Origin: Blastococcus sp. LR1
GTDB taxonomy: Bacteria; Actinomycetota; Actinomycetes; Mycobacteriales; Geodermatophilaceae
Reading direction: 5' to 3'
DNA length: 64,000 nucleotides
Assembly: GCF_020166105.1 (NCBI RefSeq)
Contig: NZ_JAIUJY010000005.1
Coordinates: 124,001-188,000 of the forward strand
Shown: piece after piece, positions 8,144 to 18,187 of the stretch
Numbering within the stretch: position 1 is the stretch's first letter
Layout: each line of letters begins with the position of its first letter
Program-made: the position numbers and the translations under genes
The notes under the pieces: model-generated
The model's input: the letters and a program-made list of their open reading frames with translations, nothing else
Database searches by the model: none
Told to the model about the DNA's origin: nothing

Positions 8144-8172
8144 ACCCTACTCGCGGTGATCCACGAGGACAG
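8144..8172 (-). promoter_or_regulatory. Predicted sodN promoter
   Basis: On the minus strand, CTGTCC (8172-8167), 17 nt, then TAGGGT (8149-8144), about 40 nt before the sodN ATG. It overlaps the start of sodX on the other strand. Nickel-dependent (Nur-type) control is known for sodN in Streptomyces, but no operator is recognised here. Confidence 0.45.
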
Positions 8173-8536
8173 TGCGAGAGAGCGCACGCCCGGCCTGCCC
8201 ACCCCGTGGGTGCTGGTGCGGGTCAGCGGCCCGTCGATGTCCCCGACCGTGCGGGACGGCGACCGGCTGCTCGCGCGGCGGCTGCGCGCGGGCGCCCGCG
8301 TGCGTGCCGGCGACGTCGTCGTCGCGCGCTTCCCGGCGCGTCCCGAGCTCCTGGTGGTGAAGCGGGCCGCTCGTGCCGTCGAGGGCGGGCACTGGGTGGA
8401 GGGCGACAACGACCTGCTCACCGACGACAGCCGCTCCTTCGGTCCCGCCCTCGTCGTCGGCCGCGTGGTGGGCCGGATGTGGCCGCGGCCGGGCCGGCTG
8501 CCGGGTCGTCCGGACCTCGGGTCAGACCTGCCGTAG
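8156..8536 (+). CDS. sodX: Nickel-SOD maturation protease (S26 signal-peptidase-like)
   Basis: A 126-residue small S26-family peptidase. SGPSMSP (24-30) carries the catalytic Ser27, and VVKR carries the general-base Lys69; EGDNDLLTDDSR is the third conserved block. SodX proteins remove the SodN propeptide to expose the nickel hook. I chose GTG 8156 because it begins the conserved part and sits in the short divergent gap with sodN. There is no membrane anchor, consistent with cytoplasmic SodN maturation. Its stop overlaps the convergent rmlC stop by 15 nt. Confidence 0.9.
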   Translation: MIHEDSARERTPGLPTPWVLVRVSGPSMSPTVRDGDRLLARRLRAGARVRAGDVVVARFPARPELLVVKRAARAVEGGHWVEGDNDLLTDDSRSFGPALVVGRVVGRMWPRPGRLPGRPDLGSDLP

Positions 8537-9124
8537 CTGCGCGTACCGCTCGGCGCACTGCTCCATCGTGGGCAGCAGCCCCTGCTCCCGCGCCTCGGCC
8601 AGGGTGGGCGCTGCCTGGTCCTTCGCCGACAGCTCCAGCTGGACGTCGGTCGGCCACGGCAGGGCGAGGTCGGGGTCCATCGGGTGGATGCCGAACTCGC
8701 GGGTCGGGTCGTAGCCGGAGGACACCAGGTACGTGACGGAGGTGTGGTCGTCGAGCGCGACGAAGGCGTGGCCCAGCCCCTCGGACAGGTAGACCGCGCG
8801 CGGCTGGTCGCTGTCGAGGACGACCGAGTCGTGCACGCCGAAGGTGGGGGAGCCGACCCGGACGTCGACGACCACGTCGAGCACGCGGCCGGCCGGGCAG
8901 TAGATGTACTTGGCCTGACCGGGGGGCACCAGGGCGAAGTGCACGCCGCGGAGGACCCCTCGGGCGGAGACGCTGTGGTTGGCCTGAGCGAGGGGCAGAG
9001 GGTGTCCCACTGCCTGGGAAAGGGCATCGGCGCGGTACCACTCAGTGAAACGTCCTCGCGTGTCACCGTGCGGTACGAGGTCGATGACATAGCTGTCGGG
9101 CACGGCGAGCTCGCTGATCTCCAC
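8522..9124 (-). CDS. rfbC: dTDP-4-dehydrorhamnose 3,5-epimerase
   Basis: A 200-residue cupin-fold epimerase. RGVLRGVHF carries the catalytic His62 and SVTYLVSSGYDP the catalytic Tyr132. The enzyme epimerises dTDP-4-keto-6-deoxyglucose toward dTDP-rhamnose for cell-wall or surface polysaccharide. The other rml genes are not in this window. A related sugar epimerase is possible. The GTG start has TACGGT 6 nt upstream. Confidence 0.88.
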   Translation of the reverse strand: MEISELAVPDSYVIDLVPHGDTRGRFTEWYRADALSQAVGHPLPLAQANHSVSARGVLRGVHFALVPPGQAKYIYCPAGRVLDVVVDVRVGSPTFGVHDSVVLDSDQPRAVYLSEGLGHAFVALDDHTSVTYLVSSGYDPTREFGIHPMDPDLALPWPTDVQLELSAKDQAAPTLAEAREQGLLPTMEQCAERYAQLRQV

Positions 9125-9130
9125 GACGGA

Positions 9131-9136
9131 ACCGTA
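9131..9136 (-). promoter_or_regulatory. -10 box (TACGGT) for rfbC
   Basis: TACGGT reads on the minus strand, 6 nt before the GTG at 9124, consistent with a leaderless mRNA. Confidence 0.5.
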
Positions 9137-9162
9137 GCGACAGCCGCCAGTCCGGCCCGGTC

Positions 9163-9168
9163 TACGCT
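9163..9168 (+). promoter_or_regulatory. -10 box (TACGCT) for the malic enzyme gene
   Basis: TACGCT lies 9 nt before the ATG at 9178. With the rfbC box it forms a compact divergent promoter pair in a 53-nt gap. Confidence 0.45.
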
Positions 9169-9177
9169 CCTGAGCCC

Positions 9178-10365
9178 ATGAGTGGAAATCCGGCGCCCGA
9201 GCAGCATCCCGACCGCTTCGCCGACGACCCGGCGTTCGCGGTGCACGAGGGCGGCAAGCTCGCTGTGGCCTCCACGCGCCCGATCTCCTCCATCGAGGAC
9301 CTCTCGCTCACCTACACGCCGGGCGTGGCCCGCGTCTCCAGCGCCATCCACGCCGAGCCCGACCTGGCCCGCCGCTTCACCTGGGCCCCGCGCGTGGTCG
9401 CCGTCGTCTCCGACGGCACCGCGGTGCTCGGGCTCGGCGACATCGGCCCGGCCGCGGCGCTGCCGGTCATGGAGGGCAAGGCCTGCCTGTTCAGCGAGTT
9501 CGCCGGCCTCTCCTCGGTGCCGATCGTGCTGAGCACCACGGACGTCGACGAGATCGTGGACACCGTCATGGCGATCGCGCCGTCCTTCGGTGGCATCAAC
9601 CTCGAGGACATCAGCGCCCCGCGCTGCTTCGAGATCGAGGACCGGCTGCGCGAGCAGCTCGACATCCCGGTCATGCACGACGACCAGCACGGGACGGCGA
9701 TCGTCGTGCTGGCCGCGCTGCGCAACGCCGCCAAGGTCGTGGGCCGCGAGATCGGCGACCTCCGGGTCGTCGTCTCCGGCGCCGGCGCCGCTGGTGTGGC
9801 GTGCACGAAGATCCTGCTCGAGGCGGGCGTCGGTGACATCTCCGTCGCCGACTCGCAGGGCATCCTGCACGCGGGCCGCGAGGTCAGCGGCAGCAAGCAG
9901 TGGCTGGTGGAGAACACCAACTCCGCCGGGTTCGCCGGCACGATGATGTCCGCGCTCGAGGGGGCCGACGTCTACCTGGGCGTCTCCGGCGGGTCCGTGC
10001 CCGAGTCGGCGATCGCCTCGATGGCGCCGAACGCGATCGTCTTCTCGCTGGCCAACCCGACGCCCGAGGTGGACCCGGAGATGGCCGCCAGGTACGCCGC
10101 CGTCGTCGCCACGGGGCGCAGCGACCTGCCGAACCAGATCAACAACGTGCTGGCGTTCCCCGGCGTCTTCCGCGGCGCCATCGACGCCGGCGCCACGAAG
10201 ATCACCGAGGAGATGAAGCTGGCGGCCGCGACGGCGATCGCCGACGTCGTCGGCGACGACCTGCGGGCGGACTACATCGTGCCCAGCCCGCTGGACCGGC
10301 GCGTGGCCACTGCGGTCGCCGAGGCCGTCGCCGCCTGCGCCCGCGAGCAGGGCATCACCCGCTGA
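9178..10365 (+). CDS. NAD(P)-dependent malic enzyme
   Basis: A 395-residue malic enzyme of the short bacterial type without the phosphotransacetylase domain. It oxidatively decarboxylates malate to pyruvate. The N-terminal YTPGVARV segment, the metal site [12 protein letters not shown] and DDQHGTA, and the dinucleotide fold [11 protein letters not shown] appear in order. Cofactor preference (NAD or NADP) cannot be told from sequence. It is monocistronic and ends at a strong bidirectional hairpin. Confidence 0.92.
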   Translation: MSGNPAPEQHPDRFADDPAFAVHEGGKLAVASTRPISSIEDLSLTYTPGVARVSSAIHAEPDLARRFTWAPRVVAVVSDGTAVLGLGDIGPAAALPVMEGKACLFSEFAGLSSVPIVLSTTDVDEIVDTVMAIAPSFGGINLEDISAPRCFEIEDRLREQLDIPVMHDDQHGTAIVVLAALRNAAKVVGREIGDLRVVVSGAGAAGVACTKILLEAGVGDISVADSQGILHAGREVSGSKQWLVENTNSAGFAGTMMSALEGADVYLGVSGGSVPESAIASMAPNAIVFSLANPTPEVDPEMAARYAAVVATGRSDLPNQINNVLAFPGVFRGAIDAGATKITEEMKLAAATAIADVVGDDLRADYIVPSPLDRRVATAVAEAVAACAREQGITR

Positions 10366-10372
10366 CGTCGCA

Positions 10373-10402
10373 GGTGCCCGGCCGGAACTGCGGCCGGGCA
10401 CC
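10373..10402. terminator. Bidirectional terminator between malic enzyme gene and rtcB
   Basis: A perfect 12-bp stem (GGTGCCCGGCCG, 10373-10384, with 10391-10402) and a 6-nt loop sit between two convergent genes, 7 nt from each stop. Confidence 0.8.
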
Positions 10403-10409
10403 CGGCGAC

Positions 10410-11597
10410 TCAGTCGCCCTTGACGTTCACCAGCTGGCGAAGCGTGTGCCGGATCTCCACCAGGTCCGCGGCGTCCTTCATGACGACGTCCACGTCCTTG
10501 TAGGCCGCGGGGATCTCGTCGAGGAAGGCGTCGCTGTGCCGCCACTCGATGCCGGTCATCGCCTTCTCCAGCTGGGCGCGGGTGAAGGTCTTGCGGGCCT
10601 TCGTCCGGGAGAAGACCCGGCCCGCACCGTGCGGTGAGCTGTTCAGCGACTCCGGGTTCCCCAGGCCGACCACCACGTAGCTGGCCGTCCCCATCGAGCC
10701 GGGGATGAGGCCTGCCTGCCCCTTCCGCGCCTCGATGGCGCCCTTGCGGGAGACCCACAGGTCCACGCCGTCGTGCCGCTCCTGCTGGGTGAAGTTGTGG
10801 TGAGCGTTGATCCGCTCGAGTTCGGGCGTGCTGTCGGCGCGCATGTGCACCGCCAGCGCGTCGGCCACCCGGTCCATCATCTCCTCGCGGTTGAGCAGGG
10901 CGAAGTGCTGCGCCCACCGCAGCTCGGCGATGTACCGGTCGAACTCCGGCGTGCCCTCCTCGAGCCAGGCGAGGTCCCGGTCGGGGAGGTCGAGGTTCTC
11001 GTCCCGAGCCCGCTGCTGGGCGATCGCGATGTGCTTCTGGGCGATCTTGTTGCCCACGCCCCGGCTCCCGGAGTGCAGGAACAGCCAGACCCGCTGCTGC
11101 TCGTCGGCGGTCACCTCGATGAAGTGATTCCCCGACCCGAGGCTGCCCAGCTGCATCGTCCAGTTCCCGGCCGTCTGCGTGACCGAGCCGAGCACCTTCG
11201 GTCCGAGCTCCTCGGCCTTGGCCTCCAGCTCCTCGACCCGCCGGCGGGCGGTCTCGGTGAGCTTCTTGTTGTACCGGCCGGCCGAGAGCGGCACGTTCCG
11301 CTCGATGTCACCGCGCAGCGGCGCCAGCGACCCGCGACCGCGGACCTCCTCGACGGTCCACGGCGTGCGGACGGCGATCATGCCGCAGCCGATGTCGACC
11401 CCGACGGCGGCCGGGATGATCGCGCGCTCGGTCGGCAGCACCGAGCCGACGGTCGCGCCCTTGCCGAGGTGCGCGTCGGGCATGAGCGCCACGTGCGGGC
11501 GGATGAAGGGCAGCGTGGCAGTGCGCTCGGCCTGCCGCAGGGTCTCGTCGTCGAGAATGCTGGCCCAGTTCAGGAGCTTGTCGGACAGTCTTTCCAC
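10410..11597 (-). CDS. rtcB: RtcB-family RNA ligase
   Basis: A 395-residue GTP-dependent RNA ligase that joins 2',3'-cyclic phosphate (or 3'-phosphate) to 5'-OH RNA ends. The metal-binding core is visible as MPDAHLGKGATVG, VGVDIGCGM, GSGNHFIE and LHSGSRGVG. The His that is guanylylated lies in SPHGAGR (about nt 10620-10640). There is no archease or RtcA gene beside it. The start is GTG 11597. Likely roles are RNA repair or tRNA ligation after cleavage. Confidence 0.93.
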   Translation of the reverse strand: MERLSDKLLNWASILDDETLRQAERTATLPFIRPHVALMPDAHLGKGATVGSVLPTERAIIPAAVGVDIGCGMIAVRTPWTVEEVRGRGSLAPLRGDIERNVPLSAGRYNKKLTETARRRVEELEAKAEELGPKVLGSVTQTAGNWTMQLGSLGSGNHFIEVTADEQQRVWLFLHSGSRGVGNKIAQKHIAIAQQRARDENLDLPDRDLAWLEEGTPEFDRYIAELRWAQHFALLNREEMMDRVADALAVHMRADSTPELERINAHHNFTQQERHDGVDLWVSRKGAIEARKGQAGLIPGSMGTASYVVVGLGNPESLNSSPHGAGRVFSRTKARKTFTRAQLEKAMTGIEWRHSDAFLDEIPAAYKDVDVVMKDAADLVEIRHTLRQLVNVKGD

Positions 11598-11646
11598 ACC
11601 GCTGAGTCTGCGGGCCGCGGCCGGGGACGGCGAACGCTTTTCGCCG

Positions 11647-12360
11647 TCAGCCCGAGCTGAGCAGTCCGGCCACGATCGGGTCGACGGTCAGATGCAGCCC
11701 GGTGTTGGCGTAGGCGAAGTAGAACGTGGCGATGCCGAACGCGGGCACCAGCACCGCCTTCTCCAGGCCGGTACCGGTGCGCAGCGGCGACAACGTGATC
11801 CGCCCGCGGTTGAGCAGCCAAATGACCGGCACGGGGACGCCGGCGGTGGTGAGCGCATCCCCGAGGATGTGGGTGAGGACGCCGGCGGCCACGGCATACG
11901 GCAGCCACGCCGGGTTCGGCATGTGCGTGAGCAGCAGCCAGGCGCCGCCCCAGGAGAGCACCAGGTTGCCCAGGATCGTCGTCTCCGCACGCCCCGGAAT
12001 CACGAAGTGCAGCGCGTGCAGGGCCAGCCCGATGGCCAGGGCCAGCACCAGCAGGCTCGACCAGAAGGTCTCTGCGGCCAGGACTGCCAGCGCACCGAAG
12101 GCCAGTGGCGCCAGGATCGCGTCGTGGGTGCCCCAGCGGTGCCCGCCGGTGATCGCGCCAATGCCGCCTGAGGGCACGTCGGTCACCGGGCCCCACATGT
12201 CGGAGACCGTGGAGCCCCGGTGGTCGAGGTCCGGCAGCATCGCGAAGCCGCCTACTGCGGCGATCCAGGCCCCTTGGGCGACGGCGCCGTGCACCGGTGC
12301 CCAGGGCAGGGTGGCGGCGCCGACGGCAAGACCGGAGAGCGCGTGCGTGTGGCCGAGCAT
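11647..12360 (-). CDS. YdjM/DUF457-type membrane metal-dependent hydrolase
   Basis: A 237-residue membrane protein. It begins with MLGHTHALSG, the conserved HTH opening of the YdjM (DUF457) family, followed by DLDHRGS and several membrane segments, with HxxxD-like residues that could bind metal. The frame is open back to ATG 12390, but family N-termini start at ATG 12360, so I prefer that; neither start has a clear ribosome site. The biochemical role is not established. Confidence 0.75.
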   Translation of the reverse strand: MLGHTHALSGLAVGAATLPWAPVHGAVAQGAWIAAVGGFAMLPDLDHRGSTVSDMWGPVTDVPSGGIGAITGGHRWGTHDAILAPLAFGALAVLAAETFWSSLLVLALAIGLALHALHFVIPGRAETTILGNLVLSWGGAWLLLTHMPNPAWLPYAVAAGVLTHILGDALTTAGVPVPVIWLLNRGRITLSPLRTGTGLEKAVLVPAFGIATFYFAYANTGLHLTVDPIVAGLLSSG

Positions 12361-12408
12361 GTACTGAGGGTCGCGCCGCGCGCACGGCATCGTGCGGAGG
12401 CGCGCTGG

Positions 12409-13134
12409 TCAGTCGTCGAGCAGGTGGTGCAGCAACCGCTCGGGGTCGTCGAGGAAGGCGCGCCAGTCCTGGACCAGGTCGAGCTCCGACCACTCGCGCG
12501 GCGTGCAGCCGTCGCCGTCCAGCTCGTACACCAGCGCGCCCGGCAGGGCGGCCAACAGCGGGGAGTGGGTGGCCAGCAGGACCTGTGACCCCGCGGCGAC
12601 GACCCCGTCGAGCAGCGCGAGCAGGCGCAGCGAGGACCGGAACGACAGCGCCGACTCCGGCTCGTCGAGCACCCACAGGCCGCGCTCGGTCGTGCGCTCC
12701 TCGAGGAAGGCGAGGAAGCCCTCGCCGTGCGACCGGGCGTTCAGCGGGCCACCGAAGGCCCGGACGCCGTCAGCTCCCTCGTCGAGCGAGCTGAAGTGGC
12801 CGTGCATCGCCTCCGCGCGCAGGAAAGCCCCGCCCTGCGGGCGCGGGTACTCGCCGTGCAGCTCCAGCTCGCCCCACAGCTCCGACTCGTCGGGGGAGGG
12901 GAGCGGACCCCAGTGCTTCACCGCAGCGGTCAGCGACCGCTGCCAGGCGCGTGCGACCGCCTCCACCAGCGTGGACTTGCCGCTGCCGTTCTCGCCCACC
13001 AGCACCGTCACCGGCGCCAGCTCCAGCCCACCGGTGCGCAGCTGCGCGATCGCGGGCAGGTCCCAGAACCAGCCGTCCGGCGCGCGGAGGTCCGGACGTA
13101 CCGCGACCCGCGCCAGCGGCAGCCCGGAGCTCAC
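12409..13134 (-). CDS. AAA/ABC-type ATPase (AAA_21-like)
   Basis: A 241-residue single-domain ATPase. Walker A is GENGSGKS (47-54), Walker B is LWVLDEPESALS, and the switch segment is ATHSPLLAALP. This compact layout matches AAA_21/AAA_23-type stand-alone ATPases related to SMC/RecF heads, without a coiled coil. The partner is unknown. Its GTG start abuts the conserved CCGTTCCAG end of terminator element A. Confidence 0.8.
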   Translation of the reverse strand: MSSGLPLARVAVRPDLRAPDGWFWDLPAIAQLRTGGLELAPVTVLVGENGSGKSTLVEAVARAWQRSLTAAVKHWGPLPSPDESELWGELELHGEYPRPQGGAFLRAEAMHGHFSSLDEGADGVRAFGGPLNARSHGEGFLAFLEERTTERGLWVLDEPESALSFRSSLRLLALLDGVVAAGSQVLLATHSPLLAALPGALVYELDGDGCTPREWSELDLVQDWRAFLDDPERLLHHLLDD

Positions 13135-13195
13135 TGGAACGGCCCCGCCCAGGGCCCCGCCCCGAGCCTGCGAGGGGCGGGGAGGGCGGGGTCCT
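13135..13195 (-). terminator. Two-stem terminator element, copy A (after the kgd unit)
   Basis: On the minus strand it starts at the stop of the DUF6104-like gene with AAGGACC. The outer stem is 13143-13150 with 13184-13191 and the inner stem 13155-13163 with 13174-13182. The loop TCGCAGGCTC occupies 13173-13164. It ends with GGCCGTTCCAG directly at the start codon of the next gene. Confidence 0.65.
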
Positions 13196-13384
13196 TCAAT
13201 CGTCGAGGTCGTCGTCGTCCGTGCCGCCGCGAGCCAGCCAGGTGGCCAGCCGCTCGACGGGCACCTCGAAGTCGGGGTGCTGGTCGACGAACGCCTGCAT
13301 CTGGTCGGCCAGCCAGGCGAGGGTCACCTGCTCCTCGCCCCGCCGGCCGGCCAGCTCCTCGAGTCCTCGATCGGTGAAGTACAT
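13196..13384 (-). CDS. Small DUF6104-like protein downstream of kgd
   Basis: A 62-residue protein (begins MYFTDRGLEELAGRRGEEQV). It appears to be the small actinobacterial protein family found directly after kgd in related genomes. It has an alpha-helical N-terminal part and a very acidic tail (TDDDDLDD). ATG 13384 is 7 nt after the kgd stop, so the genes are co-transcribed. The function is unknown; a role connected to oxoglutarate metabolism is only suggested by position. Confidence 0.75.
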   Translation of the reverse strand: MYFTDRGLEELAGRRGEEQVTLAWLADQMQAFVDQHPDFEVPVERLATWLARGGTDDDDLDD

Positions 13385-13391
13385 CGGCGGC

Positions 13392-16300
13392 TCAGGAGGT
13401 CGCGAAGGCCTCGGCGACCAGCTTGCGCTGCTCGACCTCGTGCACCTTCGCCGAACCGACGGCCGGGCTGGCCGACGCCCGACGGCTGACCCGCCGCAGC
13501 TTCCGGCCCTCGGGCAGCTCCTCGGGCAGGTTGACGGCCATGAACTGCCAGGCGCCCATGTTCGCCGCCTCCTCCTGCACCCAGACGACGTCCGAGGCGT
13601 TCGGGTAGCGCTCCAGCTCGGCCCGGATCTGCTCGGCCGGCAGCGGGTAGAGCTGCTCGACGCGGACGACCGCCGTGTCGGCGATGCCCTCGGACTCCCG
13701 CTGCGCCATGAGGTCGTAGGCAACCTTGCCGCTGCAGAGCAGCACCCGCTTCACGGCGGAGGCGTCCAGCGGCTCGCCGCCGACACCGGTGTCGGACAGC
13801 ACCGGACGGAAGCTCTGCTCGGTGAAGTCCTCCACCGCGCTGACCGCGGCCTTGGCCCGCAGCAGCGACTTGGGTGTGAACACGACCAGCGGCCGGTGCA
13901 CGTCCGACAGCGCCTGACGACGCAGCAGGTGGAAGTAGTTGCCGGGCGTGGTGCAGTTGGCGACCGTCATGTTGTTCTCGGCGCACAGCTGCAGGAACCG
14001 CTCGGGCCGCCCGCTGGAGTGGTCGGGGCCCTGCCCCTCCATGCCGTGCGGCAGCAGCAGGACGACGCCGGAGCGCTGGCCCCACTTGGCCTCGCCGGAG
14101 CTGATGAACTCGTCGATGACCATCTGGGCGCCGTCGACGAAGTCGCCGAACTGGGCCTCCCAGAGGACCAGCGCCTTCGGGTTGGCCACCGAGTAGCCGT
14201 ACTCGAAGCCGACGGCGGCGTACTCGCTCAGCAGCGAGTCGTAGACGAAGAACTTCGCCTGGTCCTCGGTGAGGTTGGCCAGCGGCGTGTACTCGGCGCC
14301 GTTCTCCCGGTCGATCAGGACCGAGTGGCGCTGCACGAAGGTGCCGCGGCGGGAGTCCTGGCCGGCCAGCCGGACCGGCACGCCCTCCATGAGCAGCGAA
14401 CCGAAGGCCAGCAGCTCGCCCATCGCCCAGTCGACGCCACCCTCGCTGACCATCGCGGCCCGGCGCTCCAGCATCTTCTGCAGCTTCGGGTGCGGGGTGA
14501 AGTCCGGCGGGAAGGAGACGTGCGCGTCGCCGATGGCCTTGAGCACCTCGGGCGTGATCGCCGTCTTGAGCATGGACTCCTGCGGCGTGCGCGGGTCCAT
14601 CACCGGCTCGGGCTTGGACGAGTCCTGCGCGTCGTGCGTCTCGGCGAAGGCGCGCTCCAACTGGCCGCGGTAGTCCTTCAGGGCCTCCTCGGCCTCCTCG
14701 AGCGTGATGTCACCGCGGCCGACCAGCGCCTCGGTGTACAGCTTCCGGACCGAGCGCTTGCGGTCGATGATGTCGTACATCAGCGGCTGGGTCATCGACG
14801 GGTCGTCGCCCTCGTTGTGCCCGCGGCGGCGGTAGCAGACGAGGTCGATGACGACGTCCTTCTTGAACGCCTGGCGGTACTCCACGGCCAGCCGGGCGAC
14901 CCGGACGCAGGCCTCCGGGTCGTCGCCGTTCACGTGGAAGATCGGCGCGTTCACCATCCGCGCGACGTCGGTCGAGTACAGGCTCGACCGCGCCGACCCC
15001 GGGCTGGTGGTGAAGCCGACCTGGTTGTTCACGACGACGTGCACGGTGCCGCCGGTGCGGTAGCCGCGCAGCTGCGAGAGGTTCAGCGTCTCCTGGACCA
15101 CGCCCTGGCCGGCGAACGCGGAGTCGCCGTGCAGCAGCACCGGGAGGACGGTGAAGCCCTCCTCGCCCTTGTCGATCATATCCTGCTTGGCGCGGACGAC
15201 GCCCTCGAGCACGGGGTTGACCGTCTCGAGGTGCGAGGGGTTGCTGGCCAGCGAGACGGCGATCTCGGCGTCGAGCTTGAACGGGTTGGAGAAGGTGCCG
15301 GTGGCGCCGAGGTGGTACTTCACGTCGCCGGAGCCCTGGACGGTGCCGGGGTCGATGTTGCCCTCGAACTCGCCGAAGATCTTGGCGTAGCTCTTGCCCA
15401 GCACGTTGGCCAGGACGTTCAGCCGGCCGCGGTGCGGCATGCCGATGGCGACCTCGTCCAGGCCGTGGTCGGTGCCGGCGAGCAGGACCTCGTCGAGCAC
15501 CGGGATCAGCGACTCGCCGCCCTCGAGCGAGAACCGCTTCTGGCCGACGTACTTGGTCTGCAGGAAGGTCTCGAAGGCCTCCGCGGCGTTCAGCCGGCCG
15601 AGGACGTGCTTCTGCTTCTCGCGGTCGGGCTGCTCGTGCTTGACCTCGATGCGCTTCTGGAGCCAGTCGCGCTCCTCGGGGTCGGTGATGTGCATGTACT
15701 CCACGCCGACGGTGCGGCAGTAGGAGTTGCGCAGCACGCCGAGGATGTCGCGCAGGGCCATGAGCTTCTCGCCGGCGAAGCCACCGACCGGGAACTGCCG
15801 GTCGAGGTCCCACAGGGTGAGCCCGTGCTGGAGGATGTCGAGGTCGGGGTGGGTGCGGACCTTGAACTCGAGCGGGTCGGTGTCGGCCATGAGGTGGCCG
15901 TTGCGCCGGTAGGCCTCGATGACCTCGATGACCCGGGCTTCCTTGTCGATCTGGCCCTCGCGCGTGCTCCGCACGTCCGGCATCCAGCGCACCGGCTCGT
16001 AGGGGATGCGCAGCGACCGGAAGACCTCGTCGTAGAAGCCGTCCTGGCCCAGCAGCAGCGAGTGCAGCCGGCGCAGGAAGTCACCGGACTCGGCGCCCTG
16101 GATGATCCGGTGGTCGTAGGTCGAGGTCAGCGTGATGATCTTCGAGACGGCCATCTCGGTCAGCGCGTCGGGGTTCATCCCCTGGAACTCCGCGGGGTAC
16201 TCCATGGCACCCACGCCGATGATCGCGCCCTGGCCGGCGGTCAGCCGCGGCACCGAGTGGTTGGTGCCGATCGTGCCCGGGTTGGTCAGGCTGATCGTGG

Positions 16301-17156
16301 TGCCGGAGAAGTCGTCCATCGTCAGCTTGTTCTGTCGGGCGCGACGGATGATGTCCTCGTAGGCGGCCCAGAACTGAGCGAAGTCCATCTCCTCGGCGCC
16401 CTTGATGGAGGCGACGACGAGCGAGCGGGAACCATCGGGCTTCGGCAGGTCGATGGCCAGGCCGAAGTTGACGTGCTCCGGGGTCACGAGGACCGGCTTG
16501 CCGTCGACCTCGGCGTAGCTGTTGTTCATGTTCGGGAAGGCGTCCAGCGCCCGGACCAGCGCGTAGCCGATCAGGTGGGTGAAGGAGATCTTCCCGCCCC
16601 GGCCGCGGGCCAGGTGGTTGTTGATGACGATGCGGTTGTCGGCGAGGAGCTTCGCCGGCACGGCCCGCACGCTCGTGGCCGTCGGCACCGTCAGCGACAT
16701 GTTCATGTTCTTGACGACGGCGGCCGACGCCCCGCGCAGGGGGGACTGCTTGCCCGCGCCCACCGGGGGCTTGGGTGCGGCGGGGGCCGGGCTGGAGTTC
16801 TGCACGGGCGCGCTCCCCGCAGGCTTGGACCCGGCGGCCGGGCTCTGGACGTCGGGCTGGGCGGGGGCGGCCGGCTTGGCGGGCGCCGCCTGCTCGGCGG
16901 GCGCGGGCTTCGCGGGCGCCTGCTGGGCGGGCTTCGCCCGCGCGGCGGAGGCATTGCCGTTGGCCTTGGCTGCGTCCTCGCGCTCGCCACCGTCGACGGG
17001 GCTGCCCGGCCGGTAGTCGGCGAAGAACTCGTGCCAGGCCTGATCGACGCTGGACGGGTCGGCGAGGTACTGCTGGTACATCTCCTCGACCAGCCACTCG
17101 TTGGTGCCGAACCCGGCGACCTGAGGCGAGGCGGACGAGGACTTGGATGAACTCAC
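13392..17156 (-). CDS. kgd: Multifunctional 2-oxoglutarate decarboxylase/dehydrogenase E1-E2 (KGD)
   Basis: About 1254 residues; the KGD/OdhA-type fusion of actinobacteria. The N-terminal segment [15 protein letters not shown] is followed by a Pro/Ala-rich linker. Then come an E2-type succinyltransferase domain ([25 protein letters not shown] with the catalytic His) and the thiamine-diphosphate E1 domains ([46 protein letters not shown]). It decarboxylates 2-oxoglutarate in the TCA cycle. The start is uncertain: GTG 17156 gives the usual N-terminus, while ATG 17210 adds 18 residues and lies just after a TAGAGT box (17233-17228). Confidence 0.93.
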   Translation of the reverse strand: MSSSKSSSASPQVAGFGTNEWLVEEMYQQYLADPSSVDQAWHEFFADYRPGSPVDGGEREDAAKANGNASAARAKPAQQAPAKPAPAEQAAPAKPAAPAQPDVQSPAAGSKPAGSAPVQNSSPAPAAPKPPVGAGKQSPLRGASAAVVKNMNMSLTVPTATSVRAVPAKLLADNRIVINNHLARGRGGKISFTHLIGYALVRALDAFPNMNNSYAEVDGKPVLVTPEHVNFGLAIDLPKPDGSRSLVVASIKGAEEMDFAQFWAAYEDIIRRARQNKLTMDDFSGTTISLTNPGTIGTNHSVPRLTAGQGAIIGVGAMEYPAEFQGMNPDALTEMAVSKIITLTSTYDHRIIQGAESGDFLRRLHSLLLGQDGFYDEVFRSLRIPYEPVRWMPDVRSTREGQIDKEARVIEVIEAYRRNGHLMADTDPLEFKVRTHPDLDILQHGLTLWDLDRQFPVGGFAGEKLMALRDILGVLRNSYCRTVGVEYMHITDPEERDWLQKRIEVKHEQPDREKQKHVLGRLNAAEAFETFLQTKYVGQKRFSLEGGESLIPVLDEVLLAGTDHGLDEVAIGMPHRGRLNVLANVLGKSYAKIFGEFEGNIDPGTVQGSGDVKYHLGATGTFSNPFKLDAEIAVSLASNPSHLETVNPVLEGVVRAKQDMIDKGEEGFTVLPVLLHGDSAFAGQGVVQETLNLSQLRGYRTGGTVHVVVNNQVGFTTSPGSARSSLYSTDVARMVNAPIFHVNGDDPEACVRVARLAVEYRQAFKKDVVIDLVCYRRRGHNEGDDPSMTQPLMYDIIDRKRSVRKLYTEALVGRGDITLEEAEEALKDYRGQLERAFAETHDAQDSSKPEPVMDPRTPQESMLKTAITPEVLKAIGDAHVSFPPDFTPHPKLQKMLERRAAMVSEGGVDWAMGELLAFGSLLMEGVPVRLAGQDSRRGTFVQRHSVLIDRENGAEYTPLANLTEDQAKFFVYDSLLSEYAAVGFEYGYSVANPKALVLWEAQFGDFVDGAQMVIDEFISSGEAKWGQRSGVVLLLPHGMEGQGPDHSSGRPERFLQLCAENNMTVANCTTPGNYFHLLRRQALSDVHRPLVVFTPKSLLRAKAAVSAVEDFTEQSFRPVLSDTGVGGEPLDASAVKRVLLCSGKVAYDLMAQRESEGIADTAVVRVEQLYPLPAEQIRAELERYPNASDVVWVQEEAANMGAWQFMAVNLPEELPEGRKLRRVSRRASASPAVGSAKVHEVEQRKLVAEAFATS

Positions 17157-17310
17157 GCTTGACACGGGGTCGAGTGCCTTCTTCGTCTTGGGGCTGCGTC
17201 TGAGGGGCATCGCTGAACCGGGTGTCGACTCTACGCCCGTGAGCGGCGGTCGTCCGGGTGCGGACAAGGACCCGCGTGCTTTTCCCCGCCTCGGGGTCGG
17301 TGCCCGCTGC

Positions 17311-18120
17311 TCAGTGAGTGGCGCCGCGGGCGACCAGCAGCTCGACCAGCGCGTCGCTGCCGGTCGCGGCGTCCTCACCGGCGGAGCGGTGCCGGGCGGC
17401 GGAGACCCGGCTGATGTCCAGCGCGCTCGCGCCGTCGTGGGTGGTGGCGTCGACGTCGGCTCCCGAGTCCAGCAGCAGGCCCACGATGTCGGGCGCGGAG
17501 TCGGCCGGAGCCTCGGCGACGGCCGAGTGCAGCGGGGTGCGGCCGGTGTCGGCGTCCCGGCCGTCGACAGCGGCCCCGGCGTCGAGGAGCAGGCGGACCA
17601 GCTCCAGGTGCCCGGCCCTGGTCGCGGCGTGCAGCGCGCCGCCGTCGGCGTCCGCGCCCCGGTCGAGCAGCAGGCGGGCCGTTCCGGCCGCGCCACCGAA
17701 GGCCGCCCAGGAGAGCAGGTCGACGCCGGTGGTCGGGTCGGTGAGGGGCGCGCCGCCGTCCAGCTCGGCGCGCAGGGTGTCGACGTCGTCCAGGTACGCA
17801 GCACTCGGGGCGTCCACCGCGGCGCCGTGGGCCACCAGCACCGGCACCAGGTCCGGCGCGTGCTCCAGGGCCACGTGCAGCGGGGTGCGGTGGTGCTCCG
17901 TCCGGGTGGACAGGTCCGCGCCGGCCGACACGAGGACGTCGACGACGTCGGACCGGCCCGTGGCGACGGCGAGGTGCAGGGGCGTCCAGCCGTCCTGCCC
18001 CTCGCGCTCGACGGTGCCCGACAGCAGCCGAGGGGCGTCGGCGACGGCCGACCGGACGGCCTCGGCCTCGCCGTCGGCGATCAGCCGGCCGAGTCGCTGC
18101 ACGGTCATGCGAGTGGTCAC
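17311..18120 (-). CDS. Ankyrin-repeat protein
   Basis: A 269-residue protein of about six ankyrin repeats, each with the TPLH...G..(L/V)V..LL..GA signature ([41 protein letters not shown]). There is no signal peptide or membrane segment. Ankyrin repeats bind proteins; the partner is unknown. The start GTG 18120 has GGAG 5 nt upstream, better than ATG 18108. It lies just upstream of kgd on the same strand, separated by 154 nt that hold a possible kgd promoter. Confidence 0.85.
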   Translation of the reverse strand: MTTRMTVQRLGRLIADGEAEAVRSAVADAPRLLSGTVEREGQDGWTPLHLAVATGRSDVVDVLVSAGADLSTRTEHHRTPLHVALEHAPDLVPVLVAHGAAVDAPSAAYLDDVDTLRAELDGGAPLTDPTTGVDLLSWAAFGGAAGTARLLLDRGADADGGALHAATRAGHLELVRLLLDAGAAVDGRDADTGRTPLHSAVAEAPADSAPDIVGLLLDSGADVDATTHDGASALDISRVSAARHRSAGEDAATGSDALVELLVARGATH

Positions 18121-18187
18121 GCGGACTCCGTTCTCCGATTTCCGGGTGTCCGGCGCGTTGGTTCGACCGGAGCGGGGGCGGTGCGGG

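Noticed and set aside
7936..10917. 993-codon minus-strand frame
   Set aside because: It crosses sodN, sodX, rfbC and malic enzyme with no recognisable motif; shadow frame.
12951..17150. 1399-codon open frame on the plus strand opposite kgd
   Set aside because: The translation is Val/Ala/Gly/Arg/His-rich without domain pattern. It mirrors the real kgd gene, and long antisense frames are expected at this GC.
17157..17804. Extension of the kgd frame upstream to 17804 (1470 codons)
   Set aside because: The added residues are Ser/Thr/Pro/Arg-rich and lie within the clear ankyrin gene in another frame; KGD homology starts near 17156.
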